From Helicoverpa zea (lineage: Eukaryota; Arthropoda; Insecta; Lepidoptera; Noctuidae), in assembly GCF_022581195.2 (NCBI RefSeq), contig NC_061476.1, positions 6,556,098 through 6,620,097 on the forward strand: a stretch of 64,000 bases of DNA. The letters run 5' to 3'. Within the stretch, counting starts at the first letter, position 1, and each line of letters opens with the position of its first letter. Shown in pieces: positions 1 through 9,799 of the stretch. A model generated the notes under the pieces. That model did not search any database, was not told the origin of the DNA, and saw only the letters and a program-made list of their open reading frames with translations. A program made the translations under genes and the position numbers.

Positions 1-1190
1 GCATTACTAATACGTTTATTATCAGCGAATATTTCTAATTTATTCTCAATATTTGTCGATTTTCCAGTTTCCTGATTAATAATTTTCCAAGTAGTCTTTA
101 CTTTATTGGAAGAATTTTTTATTGTATTACTTATATATTTTGCTTTAGCAACATTACAAATTTGTTTAAATAATTTTGAATATTTTCTAACATAATCTAA
201 GAATGGAGTATCAAACCTGTACATTTTCATACCGTATAACTCGTAAAGCCTCGCTCGACTTTTGTAAATACCTTCAGTAGCCCATTTATTAAAGTTGGCA
301 GAGGTAGCATTGACAGTCATGGTTTTAGTCTTAAACGTGGAATTGAATTCCTTTTCTACAACATCAAAGAGTGATCCATACATGACATTAGGATCTTCAT
401 TTGCAAGAATAGAAGGTTTAAGTTTTTTGTTTATATTACTTTTAAATCTACTACATCGACTAGCTGTAACAGGCCTGCATTCAATTTTCAATGGCTTTTT
501 GTGGATTACCATGGGAAAACAAGCACTTTGTCCGCAATGGTCAGACGTCAGGTTATTAAGAAGCATACAACTTGAGGCTGCACAATCACAAAAAATATTA
601 TCAAGGCAAGTTGAAGAAGTGGCCGTGATTCTTGTAGGTTCAAAAAACAAATTGACTAAGTTATAAGATTTAAATAGGTTTACGAGTCTAATACTTAATG
701 GAGAATCTACCTCTAATATATTTACGTTAAAATCTCCGCATATTATTTTACGTTTATTATTAGATTTCAATTTATTAAACAAGTCTTCTATAACTGACTC
801 GAATATGTTGAAATCACCTGTGGGGGGGCGGTATACGCAAATTATAACATATCGCTCAAGTTCTACACAAGACAACTCGATAGTGCGCTCGACAGAAAGT
901 TTAACCAGATCCTGTCGTTGTTTACATTTTAACTCGTTAGAAACTAATATTAAAGATCCACCTCGTATGGCATTCTTCCTTACAAACGCACTTTGTACAG
1001 TATATTTGCTATCGTTTAAAAACAATATTTCGGGTTCTTTTAACCAATGTTCAGTCAAACATAAGACATGAACATTAAAACCTTCCAAAAACAAACTTAA
1101 CTCTAACTCCTTGCCAGATAAGCCCTGCATGTTTTGATGTACAAGATTCAAAACATTTGACTCACCTGTTGTCGTGCCTAATAGTTTAAA
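1..1190 (-). CDS. LINE ORF2, N-terminal part: apurinic-type endonuclease domain
   Basis: This is the start of the LINE polyprotein that nicks target DNA and reverse-transcribes the element. The frame is open for about 396 codons and leaves the left edge. Endonuclease/exonuclease/phosphatase-fold landmarks appear in order: HQNMQGLSGKE at the N-terminus (near 1140), TEHWL, CVYRPP, GDFNV (near 730) and TSDH (near 540). A Lys/Asn-rich linker follows up to the edge, so the reverse transcriptase lies beyond the window. The frame opens immediately after a stop at 1191-1193. Its first in-frame ATG (1128-1130) falls inside the first conserved motif, so that is unlikely to be the true start. Entry by -1 frameshifting from ORF1 at the adjacent TTTAAAC, or by reinitiation, is more plausible. 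The endonuclease assignment is firm; the translation mechanism is inference. Confidence 0.88.
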
Positions 1191-2704
1191 CTAGTAGGCG
1201 TATCAATAGTAATGTTAGTAGTATTACTAACAATATTCGAAGATACATGACAAGTACCTGTGTCTATATGTATATTATATGCTAAAAGATTAGCAATGTG
1301 TCGTCTACAGCTAGGTGGCAAATACATAGAATATTCAGTTAATTGAAATCTATTATCAAACTGATTAACATCAAAAATTGAAATAGAGTCAAGACGGTTA
1401 GTCCTATTGTACATTAACATATTAAGATTGAAAATGTGCCTATTCTGTTCCTCAGTCAAACTGTAAGAGTAAGGTAAGGCACCTATTATGAATTTACATT
1501 TATTTATTTCACTTAAATGTAGAACAAGACTAATGCAATCTATAATATCTTTTTTTGTAACATTAAAGCTATCTCCATAAAGCAATATTATAGTAGAGTA
1601 TGGGATTAGCTTTGTCAATTTAATAGTGTTTATTAAGTGGCTAAAACTGGCACCAGGTAAACAATTATTAATGACATATTGTTGCGAACACTGATTAAAT
1701 ATACTACCTAATCCTTGACCAAATTTGTCAGAAAAAATGTATGTAACACTTTTATTTATAACTGTAATAGAATCAGAATCATGGGTGACAGCCACTTGAG
1801 TCACCTGTGGTGCCGGGGTAACAGACTGGGGCTCAGGTGTCGGGGAGCAAGTACAACTACAGGAAAGGTTATTTGTCAATGACTCATACCTCTCTGCATT
1901 GCACCTCACTATGTCTGCCAGCTCACAGGCCTCTTGCATGCGCTTACTCAAATCCTGTTGTGAAGCTTCATATTTGTGGAAAATATCCCTAAGACAAATT
2001 TCTTTAATATGAAGTTCCTCCTGTAAGCGCTGAATTTCTGTGTCATGAAACGACCTACATACGTCTAATTCTGATTGACAAAGTTCTAAATCACTTATTA
2101 AACTAATGTTCTTTTTCCTAAGGAAATTGTTTGATTTTTGATACACTTTTTGTTTTTTTAATGATTTTCTAATTTTACCTATTATTCTATTTAATTTTAA
2201 ATACTTTTTAATTTTATTGTGTGATGTAAATGTTTTACTTTCCTGCGCTAAAGTATCATTGGTCAAGTCAATTGTTATCATTGGCTGATTACTACAAGAA
2301 TCGGATGCACTACCAACGAGCTCATCGTACAGGCTGCAGGTGTTCGCAGACCGTTCACTGGACTTTGCAGACTCCAACTGTGTGATGGTGTTGTGGGCTC
2401 TGCTTAGCTCATGTTCCAGCTCAGAGATCCTAGTTAAAGCCAGTTCATGTGTGTCGCTGCACTCTTGCATGTTTGACACTAGTCGATTAAGATGTTGATT
2501 TTGGTCGAGTATATCCATATGTTCTATATGCAATTCAGCTAACTGGTTCTTAAGTTCAGTGTTCTTGTCAACAATGACCTTAACTTCTACCTCGCTGTCA
2601 TCCCGTTCTTGTAACAGCTGTTTGCACAGATCTTTGCTGGTTTCCAAGTCTTTCAGTGTAGCCCTCAACTTTTCCTCAAATAATGCAGCTCTACGGGTTA
2701 ACAT
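1178..2704 (-). CDS. LINE ORF1 protein: coiled coils plus degenerate SGNH-like domain, 508 aa
   Basis: This is the nucleic-acid-binding or accessory protein of the LINE. The ATG at 2704 is the first after an in-frame stop (TAA) a few codons upstream. Residues 1-115 and about 200-275 are Glu/Lys/Leu heptad-rich coiled coils, the usual multimerisation region of ORF1 proteins. A Cys/Ser/Pro linker follows (CSCTCSPTPEP, about 285-295). The C-terminal part from about residue 315 resembles the SGNH/esterase domain of CR1-type ORF1 proteins. SDKFGQGLG stands where the family has GDS..GLG, LLYGDSFN where it has a GTND-like block, and LPPSCRRHIANLLA where the C-terminal His block falls. The nucleophilic Ser of block I is replaced by Lys, so catalysis is doubtful. 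No CCHC knuckle was seen. The SGNH call is from motif spacing only and remains tentative. Confidence 0.82.
   Translation of the reverse strand: MLTRRAALFEEKLRATLKDLETSKDLCKQLLQERDDSEVEVKVIVDKNTELKNQLAELHIEHMDILDQNQHLNRLVSNMQECSDTHELALTRISELEHELSRAHNTITQLESAKSSERSANTCSLYDELVGSASDSCSNQPMITIDLTNDTLAQESKTFTSHNKIKKYLKLNRIIGKIRKSLKKQKVYQKSNNFLRKKNISLISDLELCQSELDVCRSFHDTEIQRLQEELHIKEICLRDIFHKYEASQQDLSKRMQEACELADIVRCNAERYESLTNNLSCSCTCSPTPEPQSVTPAPQVTQVAVTHDSDSITVINKSVTYIFSDKFGQGLGSIFNQCSQQYVINNCLPGASFSHLINTIKLTKLIPYSTIILLYGDSFNVTKKDIIDCISLVLHLSEINKCKFIIGALPYSYSLTEEQNRHIFNLNMLMYNRTNRLDSISIFDVNQFDNRFQLTEYSMYLPPSCRRHIANLLAYNIHIDTGTCHVSSNIVSNTTNITIDTPTSLNY
1184..1190 (-). promoter_or_regulatory. Candidate -1 ribosomal frameshift heptamer at the ORF1/ORF2 junction
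   Basis: On the minus strand the last ORF1 codons are AGT TTA AAC TAT TAG. The heptamer T_TTA_AAC fits the X_XXY_YYZ slippery pattern in the ORF1 frame. A -1 slip reads TTT AAA CTA TTA GGC, which is exactly the ORF2 frame. The ORF2 frame has a stop just 5' of the heptamer, so the 13-nt overlap begins with it. An 8-bp stem (TGTTTTGA/TCAAAACA, 10-nt loop) lies about 27 nt downstream, further than usual for a stimulator. Function is inferred. Confidence 0.5.
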
Positions 2705-2960
2705 GATGAAAAGTTAACCCTGAGGCACCCTGGAATGTGAGAAGAGATAGCTAAGTGAAAGAAGGAAGAGAGGTTAAAAGTAAAGTTAAGTTTAGAAACA
2801 AAAGACTGGAGGATTATTGTTTAATGAATTAATTCTTAATACAGAGTTAAAGATGCTGAAGCTAATTATAAGGAAAAGAGTACTCTGTATTGCTGGATTG
2901 TGAGCAAGTTAATTATGTTTTATGAAAAGAGAATATAAAAATTAAAAAGTTGTTGAGGGT

Positions 2961-4226
2961 ATTTTTTTTTTTTCTAAATATCAGTTGAAAATGAATGTGT
3001 TTGTTAGTTGTTCAATAAATTCTATTTGAAATAAATTTCTGAAAATAAACTTTCACTGGATATGAAATATAGTCTTACAATGACCACAAGAAAACAGCTG
3101 ATCTTGTTTAGTATCGGCAGTTAAACTTATAGGGCATATTTAGATAGCAGCTTGTATAAGATTTGGTCATTTAACGATGTGCAGGGTATACAAAATTGAT
3201 AAATGAGGGGACTGGGTATCTAATACATAATAAATAAGCAAATACTCCCCGGGTTTTATGTTTGTCTCGAACACTTTCAAAATCCGTTCGTTGGGATGAC
3301 AGCCAGTTTCTTTCAGATTGATTTCTATCGCTATTTTGCACCGAAATCACTCACAAACATTTATCCTTATATCTTATCACTAAATCTACTGAATCTAAGG
3401 TCAATTACAATAATTAAAGCACTAAAACTATTTAATTTTAAATAAAATCTAAGACATATGTTTTTGACAACCGGCCACCAGTGTTGCCACCTCCTCTACA
3501 TAAAAAGCTTACTTTATTCCACTCAATCTTGACCAACAACTTTAGTGTCGTTATATCAGTCCAATACCTACATCAAACTATATCATCACTGATTCAATTT
3601 TAACTTATACTAATGACATTCTATTCGATCTATTCTTCCCAAAAAAAGACGAAGAATTTTAAAAAATAACCATTCGTTTACAACATCTCTTTAAGCATTG
3701 TAATGAGGAAATAAATCAACCGCGTAGAAAACTGGCAGGCAATTGCTTTGCTAACCCTGGTAGGACCAGAGCCCAGTATAACTTGAGCCCTGTGTCCTCA
3801 CCAAAGATCCCCGCGGTTCTACCATAGTTGGGCATATCAGGGAAGGGTGGGAGGTCAAAGTGGGCTGGTCCTTTCCACCGTGGCCTATCTTTTAGAGACA
3901 GAGAGCTTCTTTGACATTTCGAGAATCCACTGTTTTATTTGGTTTTGGTCGTTTAGCGTCGTCCGTTAGTATTCGTAGTGGGAAAATGGTTGAATTATTA
4001 TGGTGCGTTTATTTGTGTGAATAAAAAAAAATCCGTTAAAATTGCATTTGTGATCTATCTATGCCAGAATTAATGTTAAGAATGGTCAGTCAAAATCAAT
4101 ACGTAGGTCTTCCGATAGGTATTTTCCTATTAGCTTTCGTCAGTTGTTTCACCCACATCTAATTGAAAATATTCAGCGCACCTGGTTAGAAAGTAGCCTC
4201 TATCCTTCCCCAATAAATCGGCAACG
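2961..4226. other. No gene seen
   Basis: AT-rich DNA with stops in all frames. The block at 3720-3910 is somewhat GC-richer and holds AGGACCAGAGCCCA (about 3761) and an approximate inverse near 3860; it may be an old unclassified repeat. Confidence 0.5.
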
Positions 4227-4229
4227 TAA

Positions 4230-4577
4230 AGGGGTCTACACACCAAAGCCGCTGACCCGGCGGCACAGCCCGGCGGCTTAGTGCCGGCGGGTTAACCCGG
4301 CGGCTTCAGAATATCCAAGCCGAACGACTTTGGCGGCGGCAATGCCGGCGGCACGACTGCCGCGGCATGTGGTGTTCTAGTAATTGTCAAATACTCTATG
4401 AAAGCCAGCGGTCAACTGACTGAGAGCGTGGAGAGGGATGCCGTCGGCATCGGCATGCTGCCCCGCCGGCTTGCCCGCGCGGGCGCAAGCCGGCGGCATG
4501 ATTGTACAAAATACGGCCGGCGGGTTGGGCCGCCGGGCTGTGCCGCCGGCGTCAGCGGCTTTGGTGTGTAGACACCT
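4230..4577. mobile_element. GC-rich fold-back MITE, TAA target duplication
   Basis: A 348-bp CpG-rich island in AT-rich DNA. The ends are inverted: left AGGGGTCTACACACCAAAGC, and right closing GGTGTGTAGACACCT. The similarity extends inwards through repeated CCGGCGG units, so most of the element can fold on itself. TAA precedes (4227-4229) and follows (4578-4580), a 3-bp TAA/TTA duplication typical of PIF/Harbinger elements. The 62-codon frame across it is a by-product of GC content. Confidence 0.82.
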
Positions 4578-4622
4578 TAATAGACTAAAACATGTTAAGA
4601 CTACGATCCATAATATCTTTTA

Positions 4623-4782
4623 CTAGCCGTTTTCCCGCGGTATCACCTGCGTCCCGTGGGAGCTACTGCCCGCACCGGGATAAAATATCCTATGTTACTA
4701 AAAGAGCTTTCTAATGGTGAAAGTGAGTTTATCCATTACAACCAAACAAACAAAGTTATCCTCTTTATAACATTAGTATAGA
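4623..4782 (-). mobile_element. Hel-L (Lep1-like Helitron), nearly complete
   Basis: In reverse orientation it opens TCTATACTAATGTTATAAAG, carries GTTTGTTTG, and closes at CTAG after the short hairpin typical of this family. No coding capacity; it would move only with Rep/helicase supplied elsewhere. Confidence 0.75.
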
Positions 4783-5097
4783 CACGACTTGTCTGTCTAG
4801 TCACTCAGCCTGACGTCATCTCACAAGCCAAAATTCTACTTAGTCGTATCAAATTAACAAAGGCAAATAAACACATACAAAACAACTTAAGTTAAGTTTA
4901 AGCAAAGGCGGTAACAACAGCTCTATGTAATGTAAGCAATAAGTTGTAAATCACGAGGGTCTTACTGAACCCTTCATCTGCATATCTTAATGTTACAAGC
5001 CAACGCTTATTTGAAGAATGAACAAATATTTAGACCCTTGTAAAATTGTGTAGGTATTTATTTTGGGAATTTCGGTTAGTTTTGCTGGTAATGATTT
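4783..5097. other. No gene seen
   Basis: AT-rich filler with no recognisable repeat. Confidence 0.5.
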
Positions 5098-5280
5098 ACA
5101 GCCTTACTTATAAACGTGAATTAAATATAAGTAATACTTAAGGGCTGTTTAAGAAAATTCCTACTTATAAACGTTGCTTAAGCATGTCTTAACTAACATT
5201 TAATCACTACTTAAGACTTTAAGTAGTGAATAGTTAAAATGTTGCTTAGAAGGTGATTAGAGATTTTATAAGTAAGGGGG
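5098..5280. repeat. Imperfect palindromic MITE-like repeat
   Basis: CCTTACTTATAAAC at the left is answered by TTTATAAGTAAGG at the right. Internal arms CACTACTTAAG and CTTTAAGTAGTG sit close together. Ends and target duplication are unclear. Confidence 0.4.
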
Positions 5281-5902
5281 TTATTTATTAGGTATTGTAG
5301 ACTGCAAACTTTTAGTCTGCCGATAGTTTGATGGGGTATTTTATAGTTTTGAAGATGAATGGTGCATTACATACCTCTGCCGTTAGGTACAATGATCAGC
5401 ATGTCGATTCTATAAAATATCACAACTCACTTCGACATCACTCTCACTTCGACTTCGATCTAAAGGTAGAATTCCGTGGACGCGACAATAGTCAACCTTT
5501 GAAAATGTATGGCACCGTTGTCGAGGCCCGTGACAGTCGCGCGCGGCCGACGAATTTCGTAAGCTGCTCGCGGCATTGTCAAAAATTTAATTCTGGTTTT
5601 ACTAAAATTCTATAGATGTTATTAAGCGCTAGACCATGTTGAGAAGCGTACGGCCGCGAGCGGCTCACGAAATTCGTCGTCCGCGCGCGACTGTCGCAGC
5701 CCTCGGCAGCGGTGCCATACATTTTCATAGGTTGACTTTTGTCGCGCGCGGCTGCGACAATCGCGACCCACGGAATTCTACCTTAAAGTTTCGTGATTGA
5801 CATTGTCAAACTACACTAGCGCTTCACTATCGAGCGTGTTGACAAGTTGAACTAAATCAAAGTCGAGATTTTGACAGATTTGTCAAAATCTGTCTATCTA
5901 TA

Positions 5903-6837
5903 GGGGAGGTAGGGGAGAGATGGGCAGTTGGGAGACATGATCAAATCAGAATAAAAGGGGGGTCCTTTTATTCTGATTTCTGATCATAGTTTTGTTTTTT
6001 TTTAATTGGGTAGTTTACGTTACCGACTGGTAACGGTGTTCATCCATAGACTATCTGTCATTTCTGTGAGTTGTCAAGAACAAACACTCGTAAAAGTACT
6101 TAAATATTTTGTTGCGGTTTCGGATCGTTATAAAGAGAAAACTAATGAAAGGTATGTGTATTTTCTATTATTAATTATTGATTGTCAAAATCTCCAGTTA
6201 CAATTATAGTAAGTCGATGCAATCCACACCTATTATACCTTTAGAAGAGAGTACTACAGCAATAGTTAATGGGCCCCACGTTTTTATTTTAGTCTAATAT
6301 GACCGGGACCACCTACGTAGGTTGACAGGTAAGTAACTATTTTTTATTTTCTAGTTTTCAGTGCACATAAGATAAAACCGTTTTTTAAAATGCGAGTTGT
6401 TGTTCGAATTTTATAGAATCGACGTGCAGGCAGGCCTTGGCCCTGTTGCGCCCCGCTGGGGTTGCTGACAGTATTCTACTTGTGTAGCCCTTTCATTTGA
6501 TACCCATATTGAGGGGGCTGTGCCATTTTGTGCCGGCGGCCATATTGGATTTAATTAAAGGTGTATACAAAATTTCAGACCAATCGGTTGACAGGAAGAG
6601 GGTGAAATTTGAATTACTAAATTTGATCCAAGAATAAATAATAAAACAAACGGGGTGAGCTAAATAAAACCGTTTAAATATCTCGTAATGTTGAAACTGA
6701 TTGTAATTTTTAGGAAAGCTCTTTCATTATATCTAGCCGAATATAAGAAATGGCAATAAAAGTTGATAATGATCTGTAAAATCTGATTTTTTATGCAATA
6801 AATTGTGAAAAAGTGCCCATCCCTCCCCTACCTCCCC
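5903..6837. mobile_element. TIR element, GGGGAGGTAGGGGAG termini, TA-flanked
   Basis: The left end is GGGGAGGTAGGGGAGAGATG and the right end is its inverse with one change (A to G). TA on both sides suggests a Tc1/mariner-type 2-bp duplication. A perfect-stem hairpin, AATCAGAATAAAAGG with its complement, lies at 5946-5983. No transposase frame. Confidence 0.65.
6424..6475 (-). mobile_element. R1-like LINE fragment
   Basis: GGCAGGCCTTGGCCCTGTTG and CCCCGCTGGGGTTGCTGACA match the 3' part of the R1-like insertion at 33.85-33.90 kb. It lies inside the TIR element. Confidence 0.6.
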
Positions 6838-7013
6838 TAAAGTATGAAATGACATTACGAATCGAAGTGAAATGCGAGTTGTTGATCGAGTTTTATAGAA
6901 TCCCAGTACAGGAAGAAGTCTAATAGATTTACGATTACCTTTAAACTAACTATCGGCAATGTACCTGCCGATATTTGACCAAAGGTTTAGACAACAGTTG
7001 ATGGGAGCTCGTA

Positions 7014-7290
7014 ATTACCATCATCTATCTAGCCTTTTTCCTACTATCTTTCTGGCCTTCTCAACCTAGGTAGTTAAGCAACCCGATTCCCCTTGGTGAG
7101 GCTGGACAGCCAAGATCCACCTATTAAACGTGTCTTCCCAAAACAGGACGAACTCTTCACATCATACATGCGTCACCAATCTATGGAGAGACCACTCGAA
7201 GTGTTGCTTGACCTTATGGTCCGTCAACCTGTGTACTGTTATTTACCCACGAGTTCACAGGGTCTTTGAAGGTCGAATTATGTTCTAGTT
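7014..7290 (-). mobile_element. Degenerate SINE-A fragment
   Basis: Starts CATCATCTATCTAGCC, the inverse of the SINE-A tail, followed by scattered body matches (CTCAACC, TTAAGCAACCCGAT, CTTGGTGAGGCTGG). Highly decayed. Confidence 0.4.
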
Positions 7291-8311
7291 AATTTCAGCC
7301 CATGCTCTTAAATATCACTGATTAAAATACATTAAATGCTGTGCTATAAAATTCTATTTCTATCGATAGACTGTCTATAGCGTCGAAGGTTTATCTTACG
7401 CGTTCTATTAAAAATATCGATAAAATATTAAAAACGAGATTAATTATAGCGCCGCCCTTGATGGAAAAAACCTTTGATTTTGATCTACTACTGATGAACG
7501 CTTCAAGTTTTTTTAATATTTTTACTCGGTAGTTATAATTATAACGATATTTTTTTCATCGTTAAGTCGATTTAAAAATATAATAGGGAGCGCTAAGGTG
7601 ATTTTCTCGAATCGATTGAAGAACGCCGAAAGCGTTCTTTACCAAAGTTTTTGTTGAGAGGCTTAAATCTATCTAACTAACCTATATAGACATTTATTTG
7701 TTTAAATATGGGTATAATAAGTTGCAACATTTATCATTTCAGTTCAAACCACACCCTGCCATAATCAGAGTTAAAAATGTGTATCGAGAACATTTTAACT
7801 TAAATCTACTCTAACTTAAACAGGTACTAATTTACTAAAATCCAACTATCACAAGGTTTTGTAGTTCAAATACTCTATAATACTGTATTAGCATTTTTCT
7901 AAAAGACAAATTAATAATAAGAATTGGATAAAAAATATAGCGACCATAAGTACCTAGATCACATTGATAACTTTACATCACTAATATTCAATGTAGGCAA
8001 CCTTCTATTCATAGATCAATAAAATAAATTAAAAAATACACCCACAAATTATCGATGGAAACAAACAAAACGGTTTTCCGCTCCAAAAACAATGAAAAAC
8101 ACATTAAAATTATCAAATGATTGCCTCCATTATAACGTACGACGTTAATTGTTGCGTTATATCAGTGTTGATAACTACACTGAAACTCATGAATAATTTG
8201 TATTAGATGTTCGATATTGATAAATGTTCGATATTGGGTTTGTACCTGATAGTTTCTGAATTGGTTTGTTTTGTTTTGGATTTAGTGAGAACATTTTTAA
8301 GGTAAGTTTTT
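7291..8311. other. No gene seen
   Basis: AT-rich. A 9-bp stem-loop at about 7618-7641 (AAGAACGC...GCGTTCTT) is the only structure noted; it is not placed near any gene. Confidence 0.5.
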
Positions 8312-8516
8312 AATGCTAGCTGCCGACTGCAACTCGACCGCACATGCCGCGACTGCATGTCGCAGCTGCACTACTGGTTTGTATGTATGAAACCATTTTG
8401 ATCGAAGCAGCAGCAGCACCCAGTCCAGTCCAGTCGCCCTTAGATTATTAATTGTTTTCATGAAGGCATTTCGGCATGTGCGGTTGGCAGTTTTGCAGTC
8501 GTAAGCTTGCATTCAA
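8312..8516. mobile_element. TIR MITE, about 205 bp
   Basis: Left AATGCTAGCTGCCGACTGCA then ACCGCACATGCCG. The right inverse, CGGCATGTGCGGTTGGCAG, is followed by TGCAGTCGTAAGCTTGCATT. Arms of about 45 bp with mismatches; target duplication not resolved. Confidence 0.6.
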
Positions 8517-8837
8517 AACGTACCTTAAAGTATTTTCACTGACTTCCCAAAAAAAGGAGATTCTCAATTCAGCTGTAAAACGCTAAGAACATCATCCACA
8601 TTCAAACCGCTAAACCGGTTTTGTGGGAAAATGTTTATTTTAAAATTGTACATTTTTGAAATAATAAATAAATAAATAATAAATAAAAATCAAGAATTCT
8701 AGACCGTACCACCTAACAGTTTTTTGTTGCTTTTTAGTGTTCTATTTCGGTTTTATTTTTTCAAGTTTTTATTTACCTTGTACATACTGTACCTGCATAT
8801 GTATAAGAGCCGAGCGCGCCGAAAGAGAATTTTAGAT

Positions 8838-8945
8838 TCGTCGTCCCAACTAAAAGACGGCTACTACTGGACAAAAGCCCCTCTCAAAGAGGCTAGGGAG
8901 ATTTGACCATACTCACCGCACTGGACATGCGTCTTGGTGAGCGCA
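8838..8945 (+). mobile_element. LINE 3'-tail fragment
   Basis: Contains GACGGCTACTACTGGACAAA and GCCCCTCTCAAAGAGGC. These diverge from the common lepidopteran LINE tail around CTGCTGGACATAGGCCTC. Confidence 0.4.
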
Positions 8946-8994
8946 GTGTGGGATATTTTTTAATAATTTGTTATATCGCACTTGGTATTTCATT

Positions 8995-9190
8995 GGTTAT
9001 ACCACCAAACGTCCTGGTCCCGGCTGTCTTTCCAACATCTTTGACAGTCGTTACCAGTCAGTCATAAGTCAGTAATTCTGACAACTAGTCATATTGGCTT
9101 GCCTGGGTAACTGGGTTGAGGAGGCCTGACAGGCAGTCGCTCCTTGTAAAACACTTGACGGGAAAAAGGTGCTCTGGTGGTGATAATAAT
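8995..9190 (+). mobile_element. SINE-A body fragment
   Basis: Matches the shared SINE-A body: GTCCCGGCTGTC, CAGTCGTTAC, GGGTAACTGGGTTGAGGAGG, CAGGCAGTCGCTCCTTGTAA. The head is missing and the tail is truncated before GGTGGTGATAATAATAATC. Confidence 0.7.
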
Positions 9191-9465
9191 AATCATAAAA
9201 TAGCAATAAAAATTAGAAATAAAGTATATTTTATCTAATTCAGTTTATAGCATCAGGTGCCGTTAGAGCGCGGTTGTTTATTCTTAGAAAGTTATCGATA
9301 AACTGATCAAGTTACTTGTGGCATTGCATTTTTCTTGAAAGAAAATTAAAACGACATTTTAGTATAAAGTTCTTTCGAGTTTTTTTTTATTCGTGCTGTT
9401 CTCAGTAATCGAGAATCTACTCGTTTTTTGGCATCACCGTCAGCTTTTTGACGTTTGCGCTCTTA

Positions 9466-9555
9466 AAGGGCGTCAGAAGGAACATGGTGAGTTTTAGTCA
9501 GTAAGAGTCTGGCACTCTCCACGGCGGAGGGTCATTTGATGATTTCCCATAAGAA
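9466..9555 (+). mobile_element. R1-like LINE 3'-UTR tail
   Basis: GAAGGAACATGGTGAGTTTT then AGTCAGTAAGAGTCTGGCAC and GGAGGGTCATTTGATG match the 3' UTR of the 33.7-kb insertion in the opposite orientation. Confidence 0.7.
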
Positions 9556-9757
9556 AGAGATATCATTTGAAAATAGCCAGTTGGCACGAAAATACATAGA
9601 CTGCTTTCGCACTATATAGGCAAGCAATTGACAACTACTGGTTCAATAAAAAGACTGCTGAAACCACGTGTCATTTTTATGCCACTGGGAATATGTCGCG
9701 CATAGAAAAATCGAGCGAAAAATCCGCTAGTGTAAAAGAGCTGTTAGGCCATGTAAC

Positions 9758-9796
9758 TCGTCGCTCGGTCACCCATCTAAAAAGTACAGCTTAACC
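9758..9796 (-). mobile_element. Possible SINE-A2 (5S-like) head fragment
   Basis: In reverse it reads GGTTAAGCTGTAC, then TTTTTAGATGGGTGACC and ACGAGTTAC, resembling the head seen at 33.3 kb. Very short. Confidence 0.35.
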
Positions 9797-9799
9797 TTC

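Larger units (their letters stand above)
1..2960 (-). mobile_element. Non-LTR retrotransposon (LINE), 5' half, both ORFs open
   Basis: This LINE reads leftwards and runs off the left edge of the window. It has a complete ORF1 followed in the overlapping -1 frame by ORF2, with no stop in either over the visible 2.7 kb, so the copy looks young. The stretch from 2705 to about 2960 is AT-rich, has no other recognisable repeat and is probably the 5' UTR; the exact 5' end and any target duplication could not be placed. ORF1 with coiled coils plus an SGNH-like domain, and an APE-type ORF2 endonuclease, point to the CR1/Jockey side of the non-LTR tree. Clade assignment needs the reverse transcriptase, which lies outside the window. 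Confidence 0.8.
5406..6902. mobile_element. Fold-back element with GATTCTATAAAA termini
   Basis: It opens GATTCTATAAAA followed by ACAACTCxCTTCGA and closes with the inverse (ACAACTCGC and CTTCGA elements, TTTTATAGAATC). Inside, CpG-rich arms at about 5468-5580 and 5645-5785 are long imperfect inverted copies (GTAGAATTCCGTGG, AAAATGTATGGCACCG, ACGAATTTCGT). It is non-coding and is itself interrupted at 5903-6837. Confidence 0.6.
5289..6960. mobile_element. MITE-G copy split by nested insertions
   Basis: The left terminus (GTAGACTGCAAACTTTTAG, then TGCCGATAGTTTG) and the first 100 bp match the intact MITE-G at 12.05 kb, including AAGATGAAT. The right terminus is only a remnant, AACTATCGGC near 6945. 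The middle is occupied by the fold-back element at 5406-6902. Confidence 0.55.

Noticed and set aside
295..1071. 123- and 88-codon plus-strand frames
   Set aside because: Antisense shadows of the LINE ORF2 endonuclease.
3720..3910. Possible host exon or promoter in a GC-richer block
   Set aside because: Stops in all frames, no splice context, no recognisable promoter; left as unclassified.
4438..4626. 62-codon Ala/Gly/Pro-rich frame
   Set aside because: Lies in the inverted GC-rich MITE; composition alone explains it.
7618..7641. Terminator-like stem-loop
   Set aside because: No adjacent gene and no U-tract logic in this genome; probably chance.
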